In this document: piece by piece, positions 45,656 through 55,379 of the stretch
How the letters are laid out: the number at the start of each line of letters is the position of its first letter
How positions within the stretch are numbered: position 1 is the first letter of the stretch
Assembly: GCF_003233845.1 (NCBI RefSeq)
Contig: NZ_QKRB01000046.1
Span: forward strand, 1 to 64,000
Origin: Paenibacillus sambharensis
GTDB lineage: Bacteria > Bacillota > Bacilli > Paenibacillales > Paenibacillaceae
Reading direction: 5' to 3'
Length of the DNA stretch: 64,000 nt
Position numbers and translations under genes: made by a program
The notes under the pieces: generated by a model
Seen by the model: only the letters and a program-made list of their open reading frames with translations
The model's database searches: none
What the model was told of the DNA's origin: nothing

Positions 45656-45702
45656 GTATGCAGCCTCCTCTATCTACATAATAAATCCGGCTCCAATGCT
45701 GC

Positions 45703-46251
45703 TCATCCTGCGAACCAGAACACTGCTGCCCCCGGTAAAACAGCAAGCATAAACGGAAAGCGGATCGTTACCTTCTCTTCGGCCGCTGCCGGTCCATTCA
45801 AGTTGTTGAAGCCATCAAGCAGCTTCAGGTGAATACCCGCCAAACGAAGCTGGCCGTTCAGCGGTTTCCCCCGGCGGGCTTTCTTCCAGACGAGAATAAT
45901 GAACCCTGCCGCACCCGCAAAAAGTATGGAATACATGGTTACACCCCAAACGCCCGCAACCCCTGTCCAAGCCCCCAAAGCGCTGAACAGCTTGACATCT
46001 CCCGCGCCTACACCGCCAAACACATACAGCACATACATCAGTGCAAAGCCTACCGACACCCCAAGCAGGGCGCTGCCAAGCCCTAACCATCCCCCGGCCG
46101 CCAAATGGGCCAGCAGCCCTGCGGCACAGCAGGGGACAGTCAACCAATTGGGGATTGTCATCGACCGGATATCCGTTATGAAGGCTGCAGCCAGCAGGAC
46201 AGCAGCGCCTGCTGCAGACCACCATGCAATCATCAAAACCATCACCGCCAT
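45703..46251 (-). CDS. A24 family prepilin peptidase (TadV/CpaA type)
   Basis: Membrane aspartyl protease that cleaves the Flp prepilin leader and pseudopilins. 182 residues with five or six membrane helices. The first catalytic Asp is in FITDIRSMTIPNWLT and the second in the GxGD motif GVGAGDVKLFSALGAW. It lacks the N-terminal methylase domain of long prepilin peptidases, as is normal for Tad systems. It lies within the pilus operon. Confidence 0.92.
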   Translation of the reverse strand: MAVMVLMIAWWSAAGAAVLLAAAFITDIRSMTIPNWLTVPCCAAGLLAHLAAGGWLGLGSALLGVSVGFALMYVLYVFGGVGAGDVKLFSALGAWTGVAGVWGVTMYSILFAGAAGFIILVWKKARRGKPLNGQLRLAGIHLKLLDGFNNLNGPAAAEEKVTIRFPFMLAVLPGAAVFWFAG

Positions 46252-46310
46252 TCTATCCTTATATAGTTACTAATCCGGCAACACTCTCATCTTCTCTGCC
46301 GGTTACCACG

Positions 46311-47267
46311 CTAACCCTCATCCATCCTCGCCACGATAAAATGCCCGCTTACTGCTGCACCGCTGCTGTCTTCAACCTGGACCTCCCAAGTACCCGATGT
46401 GGTATTCCCCGATACATGCCATTCCCAGGTTACAATGCCGTGCTCGTCAGCAGTTGCCTGGCCCAAATGCTTCGCCCGGCTTGTACCGCTCTTATATATT
46501 ACTGTTAGCGAAACCGCCTGGTTAGGAGCAGCGGATGCAATGACTCTTGCCTTGCGGCCCGGCCGTACCGGTGAAGGCTCGATCGCGATAATCCGCAGCT
46601 CAGACTGTTCCTCTGTCCCGCCGGTATGAACCTTGGCAGAAGCCGAATCGCTGAGCCACACCCTCTCCCTTGCTGTAGCGGTCAGCGTTATGGACTGCTT
46701 CGTGAATGGCAGGCCGAGCGGAAAATCATAATCGAGCACTACCGTAAAGTACGGATGCTCCCGTGTCTGGATATCTGGCAGCGACAGCTCACGCAGACCG
46801 ATACGTTCCGTCTGCAGTTCAGTGTCCTCAGCAAGCTCGTTAACGACCGGCATAACCAGTCCTCTTCCAAGCTCGGTCGCAGCCATATTTTGCAGTGGTC
46901 TCCAGTCCCCATTCAGGGCTCCGCTCACTAAGGCCCCGGCTGGCTCCGGCAAATACTCCGCCAGCTCCGCCGCTACAGGTCCAATTTCTCCAAGCTCAAT
47001 CTGCGGCAGCGTCGGTACAGCGGACAGGCTGCCGGGCAGCCGTTCCGCCGCCAGTGCAGCCGGATAAATATGCGCCGCCGACTGCCTGACTACCTGTGAA
47101 GCCGTGTCCTGTAGAACCATCTGGGCAGTTGCCATACGGATCATTAAGATCAGGAACAGCAGCACGAACAGAAATACAGGCAGTGCGACGGATGCCTCCA
47201 CTGCCATTGCGCCCCGCTCATCCCGTAGTGGCTTAATAAGACCAAGCCGCCGTCTTAGTTGTCTCAT
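46311..47267 (-). CDS. TadE-like pseudopilin with C-terminal beta-rich domain
   Basis: N-terminal TadE signature DERGAMAVEASVALPVFLFVLLFLILMI, a single membrane helix after the Glu-rich processing region. About 100 C-terminal residues (LRIIAIEPSPVRPGRKARVI...GTWEVQVEDSSGAAVSGHFIVA) have the alternation of an Ig-like or carbohydrate-binding sandwich, unusual for TadE. ATG 47267 has GGAA at 6 bases. It overlaps the end of the previous gene by 35 bases. Likely a minor, surface-exposed pilus component. Confidence 0.8.
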   Translation of the reverse strand: MRQLRRRLGLIKPLRDERGAMAVEASVALPVFLFVLLFLILMIRMATAQMVLQDTASQVVRQSAAHIYPAALAAERLPGSLSAVPTLPQIELGEIGPVAAELAEYLPEPAGALVSGALNGDWRPLQNMAATELGRGLVMPVVNELAEDTELQTERIGLRELSLPDIQTREHPYFTVVLDYDFPLGLPFTKQSITLTATARERVWLSDSASAKVHTGGTEEQSELRIIAIEPSPVRPGRKARVIASAAPNQAVSLTVIYKSGTSRAKHLGQATADEHGIVTWEWHVSGNTTSGTWEVQVEDSSGAAVSGHFIVARMDEG

Positions 47268-49545
47268 AACGGTTTCCGACAACCTTTCCTTGTAATGGGC
47301 TGACATAACCGACCATCCTCATGACACCCGGAAGGAACCATAACCGTACAGACGCCTTCACTTCCCCTGATACTGCAGCGGGAATCTCGTGCAGCCTGTA
47401 TCCGGTGTTATGCTCAATAACAGCTGACATACGGGAGAGTTTATCAGCCTCGCTTCCGTGGATGAGAAGGAACAGACGCAGATAATCCTTATAGCGAAGC
47501 TCTCCGGGTATATACTTGGAGATGGGCGTAGTTCCGTCCCGGAACAGCTCGGCCATATCCTCAAGCGTCTTCTCAATACCGTAGACAACTGCTGCCGCAA
47601 GAATAAGCAGAGGGTGTCCAAGTGAACGGCACTCAATCAGTCCTTCCATCGTCCGTACGGCTAGACGTATCGTGAAGATTTCTCCGTAGGCGAGCCCGAG
47701 GTTCATCTTCTGGTCGTGGCTGCCGTACAAGATATATTCCACTTCCTGCCTTTCAGCTGCGAACACTGGTACCGGCGACACGGTCCCGCCCCCAGCGGGG
47801 GAAGGCATCAGTCCCAGCTGGTCAGGGCTAAGCGAGGTAAAGCGGTGAACAGCGTATTCATTAATATACAGCTCATCCCGTATGGACAGCATCGTGTCCG
47901 AAAGCCCGCCGAATACTTGATCGGCTGAAGACATCGACTCTGCTGCTGTTCCCCCGCTGTCCAATTCACCGGCCGGAGCTCTTGCGCTTCCCGAAGGTGA
48001 TAATTCCACCGCTTCACCGGCGGCTGATACCTGCTCATTCAGGCTCCTGTTGTGCTCATACAGCCCCTTCAGCTCCTCGAAGGCTGCTGCCGCTTCCTCG
48101 GAGTGCTGCATATCGGCGACACGGTCCAGAAGCTGGCGGGCTTCACTCATCTTGGACTCTGCCTGCCTTTCCAGTGCCTTGCGTTCATCGTCAGCTGCCT
48201 GATCATACCGGATAGCCCTTTCTCTTGCGGCCAGCCGGCTGCCAGGCGAGAGATAGCGCTCGCTGTACAAGGTATAGGCGCTGCTTAACGATGCAGCCGC
48301 AACCGGCATTCCGCTGTCTGAAGCTGCATAGCCGCCAACAGCAGCATACACTGATGACTGGAAGCGGCTTGCTGCCTGCTGTATGGCGCCTGCATCCGTC
48401 TTTTGCTCATCCAGCTCTGTCTGATATTCGTCAAACCATCTATCAGGCAGAACCAGCCGCTCGGTATCCTGCTGATTGCCGGACACCCCTGTCCCACTGC
48501 CTGTTAGCCCTCCCATTCCCCCGCTGCTGCCCCCGTTACTTCCCGCAGATTGCCCAGACTGGATACTTGTTTGAGCAGCCGTGGACAAAGCCGCTGCTGC
48601 TTGTTTCATGCGTTCGTTGACAGCCTTCGCACTTGCAACCTCCCCCGCTGCCAGCCCAAGCAGCCGGTCATGCTCCGGTTTAAACCTCGTTCCCGCATTT
48701 CCAACTTGGGATGCTGTGGATCTGGCGGAAGCCGCATACTGTGCAATCTCATCCTCATACTCCGGTTCTGTGCCTTCTTCGCGTGCCGCATCACTCGCAA
48801 TCCAGCTTTGGTAGCTGGCATAGCCGGAGACAACGCTGAAGGCGGAAGGGACCAGTCCGCCAATTCCCGACTGCTCTGCCTCCTGTGCCGCCTGCCGCTG
48901 GTAAGCCAACGCCTGCAGCAGATGCTTTTGCCGCTTGTCATACAGCTTCCTCAACTCATCCATACGCTGAACCGTCTCCTTGGCTTCTTTCATTGAAGAA
49001 GACAGAGGCTTTAGCCGATTAGCCAGCTCCATCGCAAAGTCAGCAGGCGCCTTATATTTCATATCCTCGAGAATCTGCCGCCTGAGCACCGGATGCAGCC
49101 CAAGACTGTCGCCGTCAAAAGCCTGAAGATTCTCTACCTTTCCCCTCAGCAGCTGAAAGGACTGCTCGCGCTGAATTAACATGCCGTCCTCAATCGAATC
49201 CTGAAGGATAGTCAGCGAATCAGTACCACCTCTGCCGAATAATCCGTACCGGCTGTACAGCGTCTCATCGTAAGCAGACAGTACGGATCGGACACCGGCA
49301 TACGCGGCACTTTCCACCTGGCGTTCAAAGGCGGCAATCCGGGCGTAATCGATCAGGACGGACATGAAGAGCAGTACCACGGAAGCAATCATGACAAGGT
49401 AAAGTGATACTGAACCATTCACGGACCGGAATGCGCTTCGTCCCTCCCTCTTTACCAGCCGGGGTATCTCTTTCCCCCTCTTGCTTCTGCCGCCATTCCG
49501 CCCCCCGCCGCTATTCCTTCGGCGGATATGTCTTATGTCATCCAT
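47233..49545 (-). CDS. DUF5702/TadG-like pilus assembly protein with coiled coils
   Basis: 770 residues. A basic N-terminus is followed by SVNGSVSLYLVMIASVVLLFMSVLIDYAR, one membrane helix of the TadG/DUF5702 kind, and AGVRSVLSAYDETLYSRYGLFG. Much of the rest is Ala/Glu/Gln-rich and predicted to form coiled coil (for example around EAVQRM and RKALERQAESKMSEARQLL), with a Gly/Ser linker near residue 340. It would sit in the membrane with a large external part. A fragment of a second copy survives in the scar at 41386-41512. Confidence 0.85.
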   Translation of the reverse strand: MDDIRHIRRRNSGGGRNGGRSKRGKEIPRLVKREGRSAFRSVNGSVSLYLVMIASVVLLFMSVLIDYARIAAFERQVESAAYAGVRSVLSAYDETLYSRYGLFGRGGTDSLTILQDSIEDGMLIQREQSFQLLRGKVENLQAFDGDSLGLHPVLRRQILEDMKYKAPADFAMELANRLKPLSSSMKEAKETVQRMDELRKLYDKRQKHLLQALAYQRQAAQEAEQSGIGGLVPSAFSVVSGYASYQSWIASDAAREEGTEPEYEDEIAQYAASARSTASQVGNAGTRFKPEHDRLLGLAAGEVASAKAVNERMKQAAAALSTAAQTSIQSGQSAGSNGGSSGGMGGLTGSGTGVSGNQQDTERLVLPDRWFDEYQTELDEQKTDAGAIQQAASRFQSSVYAAVGGYAASDSGMPVAAASLSSAYTLYSERYLSPGSRLAARERAIRYDQAADDERKALERQAESKMSEARQLLDRVADMQHSEEAAAAFEELKGLYEHNRSLNEQVSAAGEAVELSPSGSARAPAGELDSGGTAAESMSSADQVFGGLSDTMLSIRDELYINEYAVHRFTSLSPDQLGLMPSPAGGGTVSPVPVFAAERQEVEYILYGSHDQKMNLGLAYGEIFTIRLAVRTMEGLIECRSLGHPLLILAAAVVYGIEKTLEDMAELFRDGTTPISKYIPGELRYKDYLRLFLLIHGSEADKLSRMSAVIEHNTGYRLHEIPAAVSGEVKASVRLWFLPGVMRMVGYVSPLQGKVVGNRYETTKTAAWSY

Positions 49546-49626
49546 ATAACAAATTCACCTGCTTTCCTAGCCTGCTGCGCTAAACTCATCACAGCCGCCT
49601 GCCCAGCGTACAACTCGCATTTTCCA

Positions 49627-50322
49627 TTAAGGCCTTCCCCGCTGTTTAACAATTTCACCGGCCTCCTGCCGCTTGGCTGCTGCCGCTGGTCCCGTGCCGA
49701 ATTTCGCCGCATAATAACGGGCCAAATCCACCGTACGGATGAATTCCACCGGGTCCGCAACCGTACTGACCGCTCTTCCCTCCATCGTGGAGCTTCCCGT
49801 CATCCTGGTGATTGCCCCCACCGTCAAGGGTGAAACGAGATGCATATCTATCGTACGAATTAATTTCTGGCGGTCAGACCCCATTGTTCCAGAGAGCGTT
49901 GCCGGCAGTCTTGCAGCGGCCTGCTTCATCTTCTTCAGCTGCAGACCCGACTCTTCTCCTTCCCTCTCCCCGGCGGCCGGGAGATCAAGCTCGACTCTTC
50001 CGCCATCACTTCCCGCCACCAACCCAAAAATACCATCCAGCATATCGTCTTCGGCAAGCCGCCAATATAAGCCGTCGTACATCCCGGTGGGTGCAAGGCC
50101 TGTCGCCGGATCCCTGTGGCTGTTATCCCAGCGGAAGGCAGCCCGGTCAGCAGCAGATGAAGCGTTGTAGTATAGAATGACTCTCTGGTAAACGACCAGT
50201 CCAAGCAGCATCATGAGCAGTATAGAGATGAAGACAAGCGGAAACACCGTTGTCGATTCCAGCACCGCACTTCCCTTCTCATCACGCCAGGCCCTGGCAA
50301 GCTTGTTAGGAGAAAATCTCAT
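49627..50322 (-). CDS. TadE family pilus protein
   Basis: 231 residues. DEKGSAVLESTTVFPLVFISILLMMLLGLVV is the TadE processing and membrane region, followed by an exported domain with YYNASSAADRAAFRWDN. It starts inside the last codons of flp (overlap 17 bases), so it is coupled to pilin translation. It is the first of two TadE-like proteins in the operon. Confidence 0.88.
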   Translation of the reverse strand: MRFSPNKLARAWRDEKGSAVLESTTVFPLVFISILLMMLLGLVVYQRVILYYNASSAADRAAFRWDNSHRDPATGLAPTGMYDGLYWRLAEDDMLDGIFGLVAGSDGGRVELDLPAAGEREGEESGLQLKKMKQAAARLPATLSGTMGSDRQKLIRTIDMHLVSPLTVGAITRMTGSSTMEGRAVSTVADPVEFIRTVDLARYYAAKFGTGPAAAAKRQEAGEIVKQRGRP

Positions 50323-50494
50323 TGGATCTCGTTTCCGCCTTGCCCATCAGTTTAGTTAGAAATTCAACAATCCAGCTCCGGAACAATATAACAATAATGA
50401 TAATGACAGCGATGATGAGAATAACCTCCAGCGTTCCAAGCCCTTCTTCCGATTTCCACAGCTTCCGTGCATGATTCTTCATCATAGTTAACAT
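50306..50494 (-). CDS. flp: Flp family type IVb major pilin
   Basis: 62-residue prepilin. The leader KSEEG is cut after Gly18, giving a mature start LGTLE with the required Glu at +5, then a single hydrophobic helix VILIIAVIIIIVILF that forms the pilus core. AGGAGG is 8-9 bases before the ATG, the strongest ribosome site in the operon, as fits a major subunit. It lies between tadC and the TadE gene. Confidence 0.9.
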   Translation of the reverse strand: MLTMMKNHARKLWKSEEGLGTLEVILIIAVIIIIVILFRSWIVEFLTKLMGKAETRSNEIFS

Positions 50495-50591
50495 GATAAA
50501 ATCCTCCTGTAATCCGCCGGCTTTGCGCCCGTGCGGTTATATAATTTGGCTTAAATTTACGTAGTCATTCCAATATCGGTGCCTGAACCAG

Positions 50592-51458
50592 CTAAGACAT
50601 CATCAGCACGGCAGGTGCACCGACCAGCACCATTAATACGAAGAAAATGGCTGTCAGCGGAAAAGCCAGCTTCGAGGACGCTTCCTCTCCCTTCACCTTG
50701 GCAAGCGCCTTGCGCTTTTCCCAGAGCGTAAGGGACAGCTCCCGCAGGGAGACAACAAAGCTGTCGCCCCCTTTGCGGCTGTTAAGCAGCAGAACCGCAG
50801 TGAAAACGGATACCTCCTGGACACCGCAGCGTTTGCCGAAGGCTTCCAGCGACTGGCCGAATGGCTCGCCGTTCCGGTACGCATTCATCGCCCTGCGCAG
50901 CTCCTTGTACAGCGGATGGTCTTCCTTACCGGCCTCAGCGCAGCGGAACAGCGCGGTCTGTACGGTCTCGCCTGCCCCTACCAGCAGCATTAGCTTACTG
51001 AGCAGATCCGGCAGTGTTCGAATCATCTCCCTTCTGCGCTCCTCCACCTTGTTGAATAACCCGCGTATCCTCGCAGCCGGAACCAGCCCCAGCATCAGAA
51101 CGCCCATGGCCAGCATGGCGGGTTCATCCGCCAGCAGGCCCAGTAATGCCAGGCCGGTTAACGATGCGTAACCGAGCCCCACTGTCTCTGCGATGAACAT
51201 TCTGGAGCGGCGAGGGGTTACGGCTTCACCTTCAATCAGCAGTAGTCTAACGTGCAGGACCGCAAGGAACGACTGCAGTATTTCGAACAGTCTCCACTTC
51301 TCCAGTGCCAGCATGAACGGCCTGCCGATCAGCCTCTCCAGCTGTGATGACTTGGCTGCGGCCTGCAATCCGTTCTCCCTCTTCCTGGTTACCCGTTCCG
51401 AGTTCCAGAACATCCAGCCCCATAAGCCTGCAAGCACACCCACAATCAATGCCTGCAT
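50592..51458 (-). CDS. tadC: Tad pilus inner-membrane platform protein TadC
   Basis: Type II secretion F-family protein: an N-terminal membrane helix, a cytoplasmic helical domain (LPDLLSKLMLLVGAGETVQTALFRCAE; SVFTAVLLLNSRKGGDSFVVSLREL) and C-terminal helices ending FVLMVLVGAPAVLMM. Together with TadB it forms the platform beneath the pilus. GGAGGG is 5 bases from ATG 51458; the longer frame to 51497 was trimmed. Confidence 0.9.
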   Translation of the reverse strand: MQALIVGVLAGLWGWMFWNSERVTRKRENGLQAAAKSSQLERLIGRPFMLALEKWRLFEILQSFLAVLHVRLLLIEGEAVTPRRSRMFIAETVGLGYASLTGLALLGLLADEPAMLAMGVLMLGLVPAARIRGLFNKVEERRREMIRTLPDLLSKLMLLVGAGETVQTALFRCAEAGKEDHPLYKELRRAMNAYRNGEPFGQSLEAFGKRCGVQEVSVFTAVLLLNSRKGGDSFVVSLRELSLTLWEKRKALAKVKGEEASSKLAFPLTAIFFVLMVLVGAPAVLMMS

Positions 51459-51518
51459 GGCATCCCTCCTCTCCTGTAATCTGGCGGCGCATTTCACGCT
51501 TCTGTTAAACCGCTTCCC

Positions 51519-52265
51519 CTAAACTTCAATGGTCATCCACTTGCGAATCAGCAGATAACAGCCATACAGCACACCCAGCGCTGCAGTCAGCAGCAGATAT
51601 CCCATTCCACTGTAGAGCGGCGCCATATAGTCGGGAGCTGTCAGCGAAAGAAAGGCCATAAACACGAAGGGCACGGCCAGCATAACCTTGGACTCAAACC
51701 GTTTGCGTGCGATCAGCACTGCAATCTCCTGCTCGACCTCCATCTTGTCGCCAATCATCTGTGCCGTCCGTCTGACGATGCCAACCATGTCGCCGCCCGA
51801 CCGCTTAGCCGTAGCCAGTACATCAGCAAACTGGGTAATATCATCAATTCGGGCACGGTCAGCAAATGCACGCAGGCATCTTTCAGGCGTTTCGCCATTA
51901 CGGAGGCAGCTCCCCATAAAAAGAAACTCGCGAATGATCTCTATTCTCGCATCCGGGTAGACCAGCTTAAGATCCTCCGGAACCGTGCAGATCGCATTCT
52001 CTACGGAACGACCCGCGGCCAGTGAAGAAGCAATGGACTGCAGCGCTTCCTTGAACTGCCGCTTCAGCCGCGTCCTCTTCCAGTCAATCAGCCACCTGCG
52101 TACATACCGGGGGGTAAACCAGCCCAGAGCAGACATCAGCAGTGAAATAAGGACCGAGTTGTAGAACAGATACGCGCCGACAAAGACAACAGCCGCACCG
52201 CCGCATACCGAGCCAACCAGCTGCAATCTAGAGAGGCGGGCATTCTGATAATCCGGCAAAATCAC
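51519..52265 (-). CDS. tadB: Tad pilus inner-membrane platform protein TadB
   Basis: 248-residue type II secretion F-family protein, partner of TadC. Two N-terminal membrane segments, then QFKEALQSIASSLAAGRSVENAI and DITQFADVLATAKRSGGDMVGIVRRTA, and two C-terminal helices. It starts with GTG overlapping the cpaF stop by four bases. Confidence 0.9.
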   Translation of the reverse strand: MILPDYQNARLSRLQLVGSVCGGAAVVFVGAYLFYNSVLISLLMSALGWFTPRYVRRWLIDWKRTRLKRQFKEALQSIASSLAAGRSVENAICTVPEDLKLVYPDARIEIIREFLFMGSCLRNGETPERCLRAFADRARIDDITQFADVLATAKRSGGDMVGIVRRTAQMIGDKMEVEQEIAVLIARKRFESKVMLAVPFVFMAFLSLTAPDYMAPLYSGMGYLLLTAALGVLYGCYLLIRKWMTIEV

Positions 52266-53509
52266 CCCGCATCAACCTCCCTTCTCTGAAAACCGGCCAT
52301 CTCCCATTTACGTGTATCGATGAGCCCTCTTCCGGTTGGTACCAGGCCGCCAACTGCGGACATCTCTTCTCCGGCTCCCCCCTCATGCTCCGCATAACGG
52401 TAGAGCGTATTAAGCTGCACGTCGCCGTCATGAAATCCGGCAACCTCTGCAATCTCCGTTACACGCCGGGAGCCGTCACGCAGCCGCGATAGATGGACCA
52501 TAATATCAATGGCCGAAGCAATCTGCCCCCGAATTGCCGGTATCGGCAGCTCTGCCGCTGACAGGACCATCGTTTCCAGCCTGGCAATCATATCCTTCGC
52601 ACTGTTCGCATGCCCAGTTGACAAACTTCCATCATGCCCAGTGTTCATGGCCTGCAGCATGTCCAGCGCTTCCCCGCCGCGCACCTCGCCAACCACTATG
52701 CGATCAGGCCGCATACGGAGCGATGCCCGGATCAGCTCGCGGATGGTGACTGCCCCTTTGCCCTCCGTATTGGCGTTACGGGCTTCCAGCGAAACCAGGT
52801 TCGGCACGTTGCGGATTTGCAGCTCAGCGGAATCCTCAATGGTCACCACACGCTCGTCTGCCGGGATGAAGCGGGACAGCGCATTGAGGAAGGTTGTCTT
52901 TCCTGTACCCGTACCGCCGCTTATGAAGAGGTTATACTTGGCTTCAACCAGCCTTCCCAGCAGTTCAGCCGCCTCTGATGGCAGTGCGCCTCGCGCAATC
53001 AAGTCATCCATCAGCAGCTGCCGCTCGGGGAACTTCCGGATGGTCAGTGTCGGACCCTTAAGAGCCACCGGCGGCAGTACGACATGTATCCTTGAGCCAT
53101 CCTTCAGCCTCGCATCCACGATCGGGCTCGATTCGTTCACCACCCGGTTCACCGAGCCGACAATGGACTGGATCAGATCCTCGAGCCTTTCCCTGCTCTC
53201 GAAGCTCTGCGGGTAGCGGCTGATTAATCCGGCACGCTCGATGAATATCTCTTCATGGCCATTGATCATAATTTCCGTGACCGCAGGATCGTCCAGCAGG
53301 GGCTGCAGCATATCCAAACCGCGAAATGAATGGAACAGCCGCCGGACCGCCTGATGCTTGCCCGCGGCCGTCAGGACACGGCTTGCAGACCATTCGAACA
53401 CAACCTGTTCAATAACGCCCAGCAGCTCGCTGTCCTCCACTGCCCCCTGCAGATCAATGCGCTGCTTAACCCGCTCCCGCAGCAGCAGTATGTCTTCCTC
53501 CGCAAGCAA
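52262..53509 (-). CDS. cpaF: Tad pilus assembly ATPase (TadA/CpaF)
   Basis: Secretion ATPase of the VirB11/CpaF type that powers pilus assembly. The N-terminal helical domain is followed by DDPAVTEIMINGHEEIFIE, the Walker A ISGGTGTGKTTFLNAL, an Asp box EDSAELQI, RPDRIVVGEVRGGEALDMLQAMNTGHDGSLSTGHAN (Walker B and His box) and a C-terminal VTEIAEVAGF. The start is TTG 53509, behind GGAGG, and overlaps the tadZ end by 44 bases. Confidence 0.95.
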   Translation of the reverse strand: MLAEEDILLLRERVKQRIDLQGAVEDSELLGVIEQVVFEWSASRVLTAAGKHQAVRRLFHSFRGLDMLQPLLDDPAVTEIMINGHEEIFIERAGLISRYPQSFESRERLEDLIQSIVGSVNRVVNESSPIVDARLKDGSRIHVVLPPVALKGPTLTIRKFPERQLLMDDLIARGALPSEAAELLGRLVEAKYNLFISGGTGTGKTTFLNALSRFIPADERVVTIEDSAELQIRNVPNLVSLEARNANTEGKGAVTIRELIRASLRMRPDRIVVGEVRGGEALDMLQAMNTGHDGSLSTGHANSAKDMIARLETMVLSAAELPIPAIRGQIASAIDIMVHLSRLRDGSRRVTEIAEVAGFHDGDVQLNTLYRYAEHEGGAGEEMSAVGGLVPTGRGLIDTRKWEMAGFQRREVDAG

Positions 53510-54632
53510 TGGCCTCTCCTCCCTTCAAGCCGAGCTTATCCAGAAGCATAACGACAGCTGCCTGGAATGGCAGTGAACCGAGCAGCTGGCCCGGCTGCAT
53601 CCACTTCCATTCCGGGATATAAGGCAGAATGCCCGCCACGGTCATCCCGTGTGTATCCCGCAGCTCCTCTTCCGGCAGCATTCCCTCCAGCATCCGCGTC
53701 TGCACCCAGCAGATCGCGTCCATTAGCTGATCCCGGCTATCGGGCCAGCTTCGCTCCATATACTGAAGTGCAATCTCATTCTTGCGCCTTACAATAGCGT
53801 CCCTTGTGGTCAGCCAGACAATGGAACTGCTCTTCTCAAAGATGACGCGATGACAGTCATGCATCACGTTGTCCAAATCAACAATGATCAGGTCGTAGTC
53901 ACCTTCTGACCGCAGCAGCTCAAGCAGCCTGTCCGTATCCTCAGGCGTCATGGCGAACCGCTCGTCCGGGTGCGAACCGCCCGCCAGGAAATCCGCTCTC
54001 AATACAGGATGCTGCCTGCGCAGCTTGCGCATCAGGTCCCCTGCCGTATCCGGCTGGGACTTAAGAGCATACAGCAGGCGTGACAGCCCTTCCTCCTGAG
54101 CCCCTCCCAGCAGCAGCGGAGTCGCATCGAACGGCTCAAGATTCAGATAGAACACATGCAGGCCGGAAACCGCTGCCTGATGAGCCATATTCAAGGCCGT
54201 TACCGTCTTGCCGATCCCCCCTGCCGCCGAATAGACGGCAGCTATCTTCGTCCCGTTCCGTTCTGCTGCCCCGTGAGAAGAACGAGCCTTCCCCGCCAAA
54301 CGCCGGTCTGCAATCTGCCGCAGCAGCTGAGGCAGCGGCTGGTACTGCAGCAGTTCTTCTGCGCCAGCATTCAATCCCGTCAGCTCACCCAGTCTGCGGA
54401 CCAGCGCCAGCTTAATGACGGACGGAGCGCAGGAGGCGAATGCCTCCTCCATGAAGTCAGGAGCGGCCAGCATCATGTCTACCGCATAACCGCCCTTCAT
54501 GTACTGCCTCAGAGCTGCCGTTGAAGTAAAGCCTGTAATCCTCCATTCGGAGCCCTGAGGAGAGCTCCGTACATAATCGGCCAGACGCTTGATATACCCC
54601 TCCTCCTTCACCGCTACCGCCAATTGATACAT
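53466..54632 (-). CDS. TadZ/CpaE-like localisation ATPase
   Basis: First gene of the Tad operon, positioning the pilus machine. An N-terminal receiver-like region of about 130 residues (MYQLAVAVKEEGYIKRLADYV) lacks obvious phospho-acceptor features. The MinD/ParA-type domain has a deviant Walker A (VYSAAGGIGKTVTALN), then LDNVMHDC and SSIVWLTTRDAIVRR. ATG 54632 is behind AGGGG; upstream frame to 54785 overlaps the ndk terminator and was trimmed. Confidence 0.87.
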   Translation of the reverse strand: MYQLAVAVKEEGYIKRLADYVRSSPQGSEWRITGFTSTAALRQYMKGGYAVDMMLAAPDFMEEAFASCAPSVIKLALVRRLGELTGLNAGAEELLQYQPLPQLLRQIADRRLAGKARSSHGAAERNGTKIAAVYSAAGGIGKTVTALNMAHQAAVSGLHVFYLNLEPFDATPLLLGGAQEEGLSRLLYALKSQPDTAGDLMRKLRRQHPVLRADFLAGGSHPDERFAMTPEDTDRLLELLRSEGDYDLIIVDLDNVMHDCHRVIFEKSSSIVWLTTRDAIVRRKNEIALQYMERSWPDSRDQLMDAICWVQTRMLEGMLPEEELRDTHGMTVAGILPYIPEWKWMQPGQLLGSLPFQAAVVMLLDKLGLKGGEAIACGGRHTAAAGAG

Positions 54633-54746
54633 CCTGATTTCCCCTTCCTGTTGTTCTGAATACAAACCCGATGCTCTTACATCCATACCAGCAGAGACTT
54701 CCGCCGCTTCCAGCTGACACACTGGGCCGGTTTCCTGCCAAGACGC

Positions 54747-54802
54747 AAAAAAAAAGCACCGCTTACGCCCGCAGAGAATCTGCAAGGCCGTAAACGGTGC
54801 TT
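54747..54802 (-). terminator. Terminator after ndk
   Basis: Minus strand AAGCACCG...CGGTGCTT with an inner GCAGA/TCTGC stem, followed by nine T. Confidence 0.85.
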
Positions 54803-54886
54803 CCGTTACCGGTCAATCGTGTAATTTTGGGATAAATTTACCACGTTTCTATTCCTTCGTCAATAGACGAGTTTAGAGGCCGCATG

Positions 54887-55285
54887 CTATCCGAAGAACA
54901 ATCCGATCTCGCGGGCTGCGCTTTCCGGTGAATCCGAGCCGTGAACAATATTGCTGTCAACGATAAGTGCGTAGTCTCCCCTGATCGTGCCTGGACCTGC
55001 TTCTGCCGGATTGGTCTTGCCGATCAGCGTGCGCGCGTTCTGCACAGCATTCGGTCCCTCCCAAACCATAGCGAATACTGGACCGGAGGTGATAAAATCG
55101 ACCAGCTCACCAAAAAATTTCTTCTCCCTGTGCTCGCCGTAATGCTCCTCAGCCAGCGCCCGGGGAATGGTCATAACCTTCGCATCCGCCAGCGTCAGGC
55201 CCTTCTGCTCGAAACGCGACACGACAGCACCAATCAAGCCTCTCTGCACACCGTCGGGTTTCACCATGACAAACGTCTTTTCCAT
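54887..55285 (-). CDS. ndk: Nucleoside diphosphate kinase
   Basis: Transfers the gamma-phosphate between nucleoside triphosphates and diphosphates. The catalytic histidine is His115 in [13 protein letters not shown]; the N-terminal [18 protein letters not shown] and the [15 protein letters not shown] nucleotide loop are typical. Length 132 is slightly short of the usual 148, as in other Paenibacillaceae-like proteins. Monocistronic, with its own terminator. Confidence 0.96.
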   Translation of the reverse strand: MEKTFVMVKPDGVQRGLIGAVVSRFEQKGLTLADAKVMTIPRALAEEHYGEHREKKFFGELVDFITSGPVFAMVWEGPNAVQNARTLIGKTNPAEAGPGTIRGDYALIVDSNIVHGSDSPESAAREIGLFFG

Positions 55286-55379
55286 ACTAATTCAGCCCTT
55301 TCAACGAGATAGATATAATGCTATTCGAAAAGCGCACTGCGGCCAGCAGCCTTCGCTGCCCTGCCGTCTTCCGGCCGGA

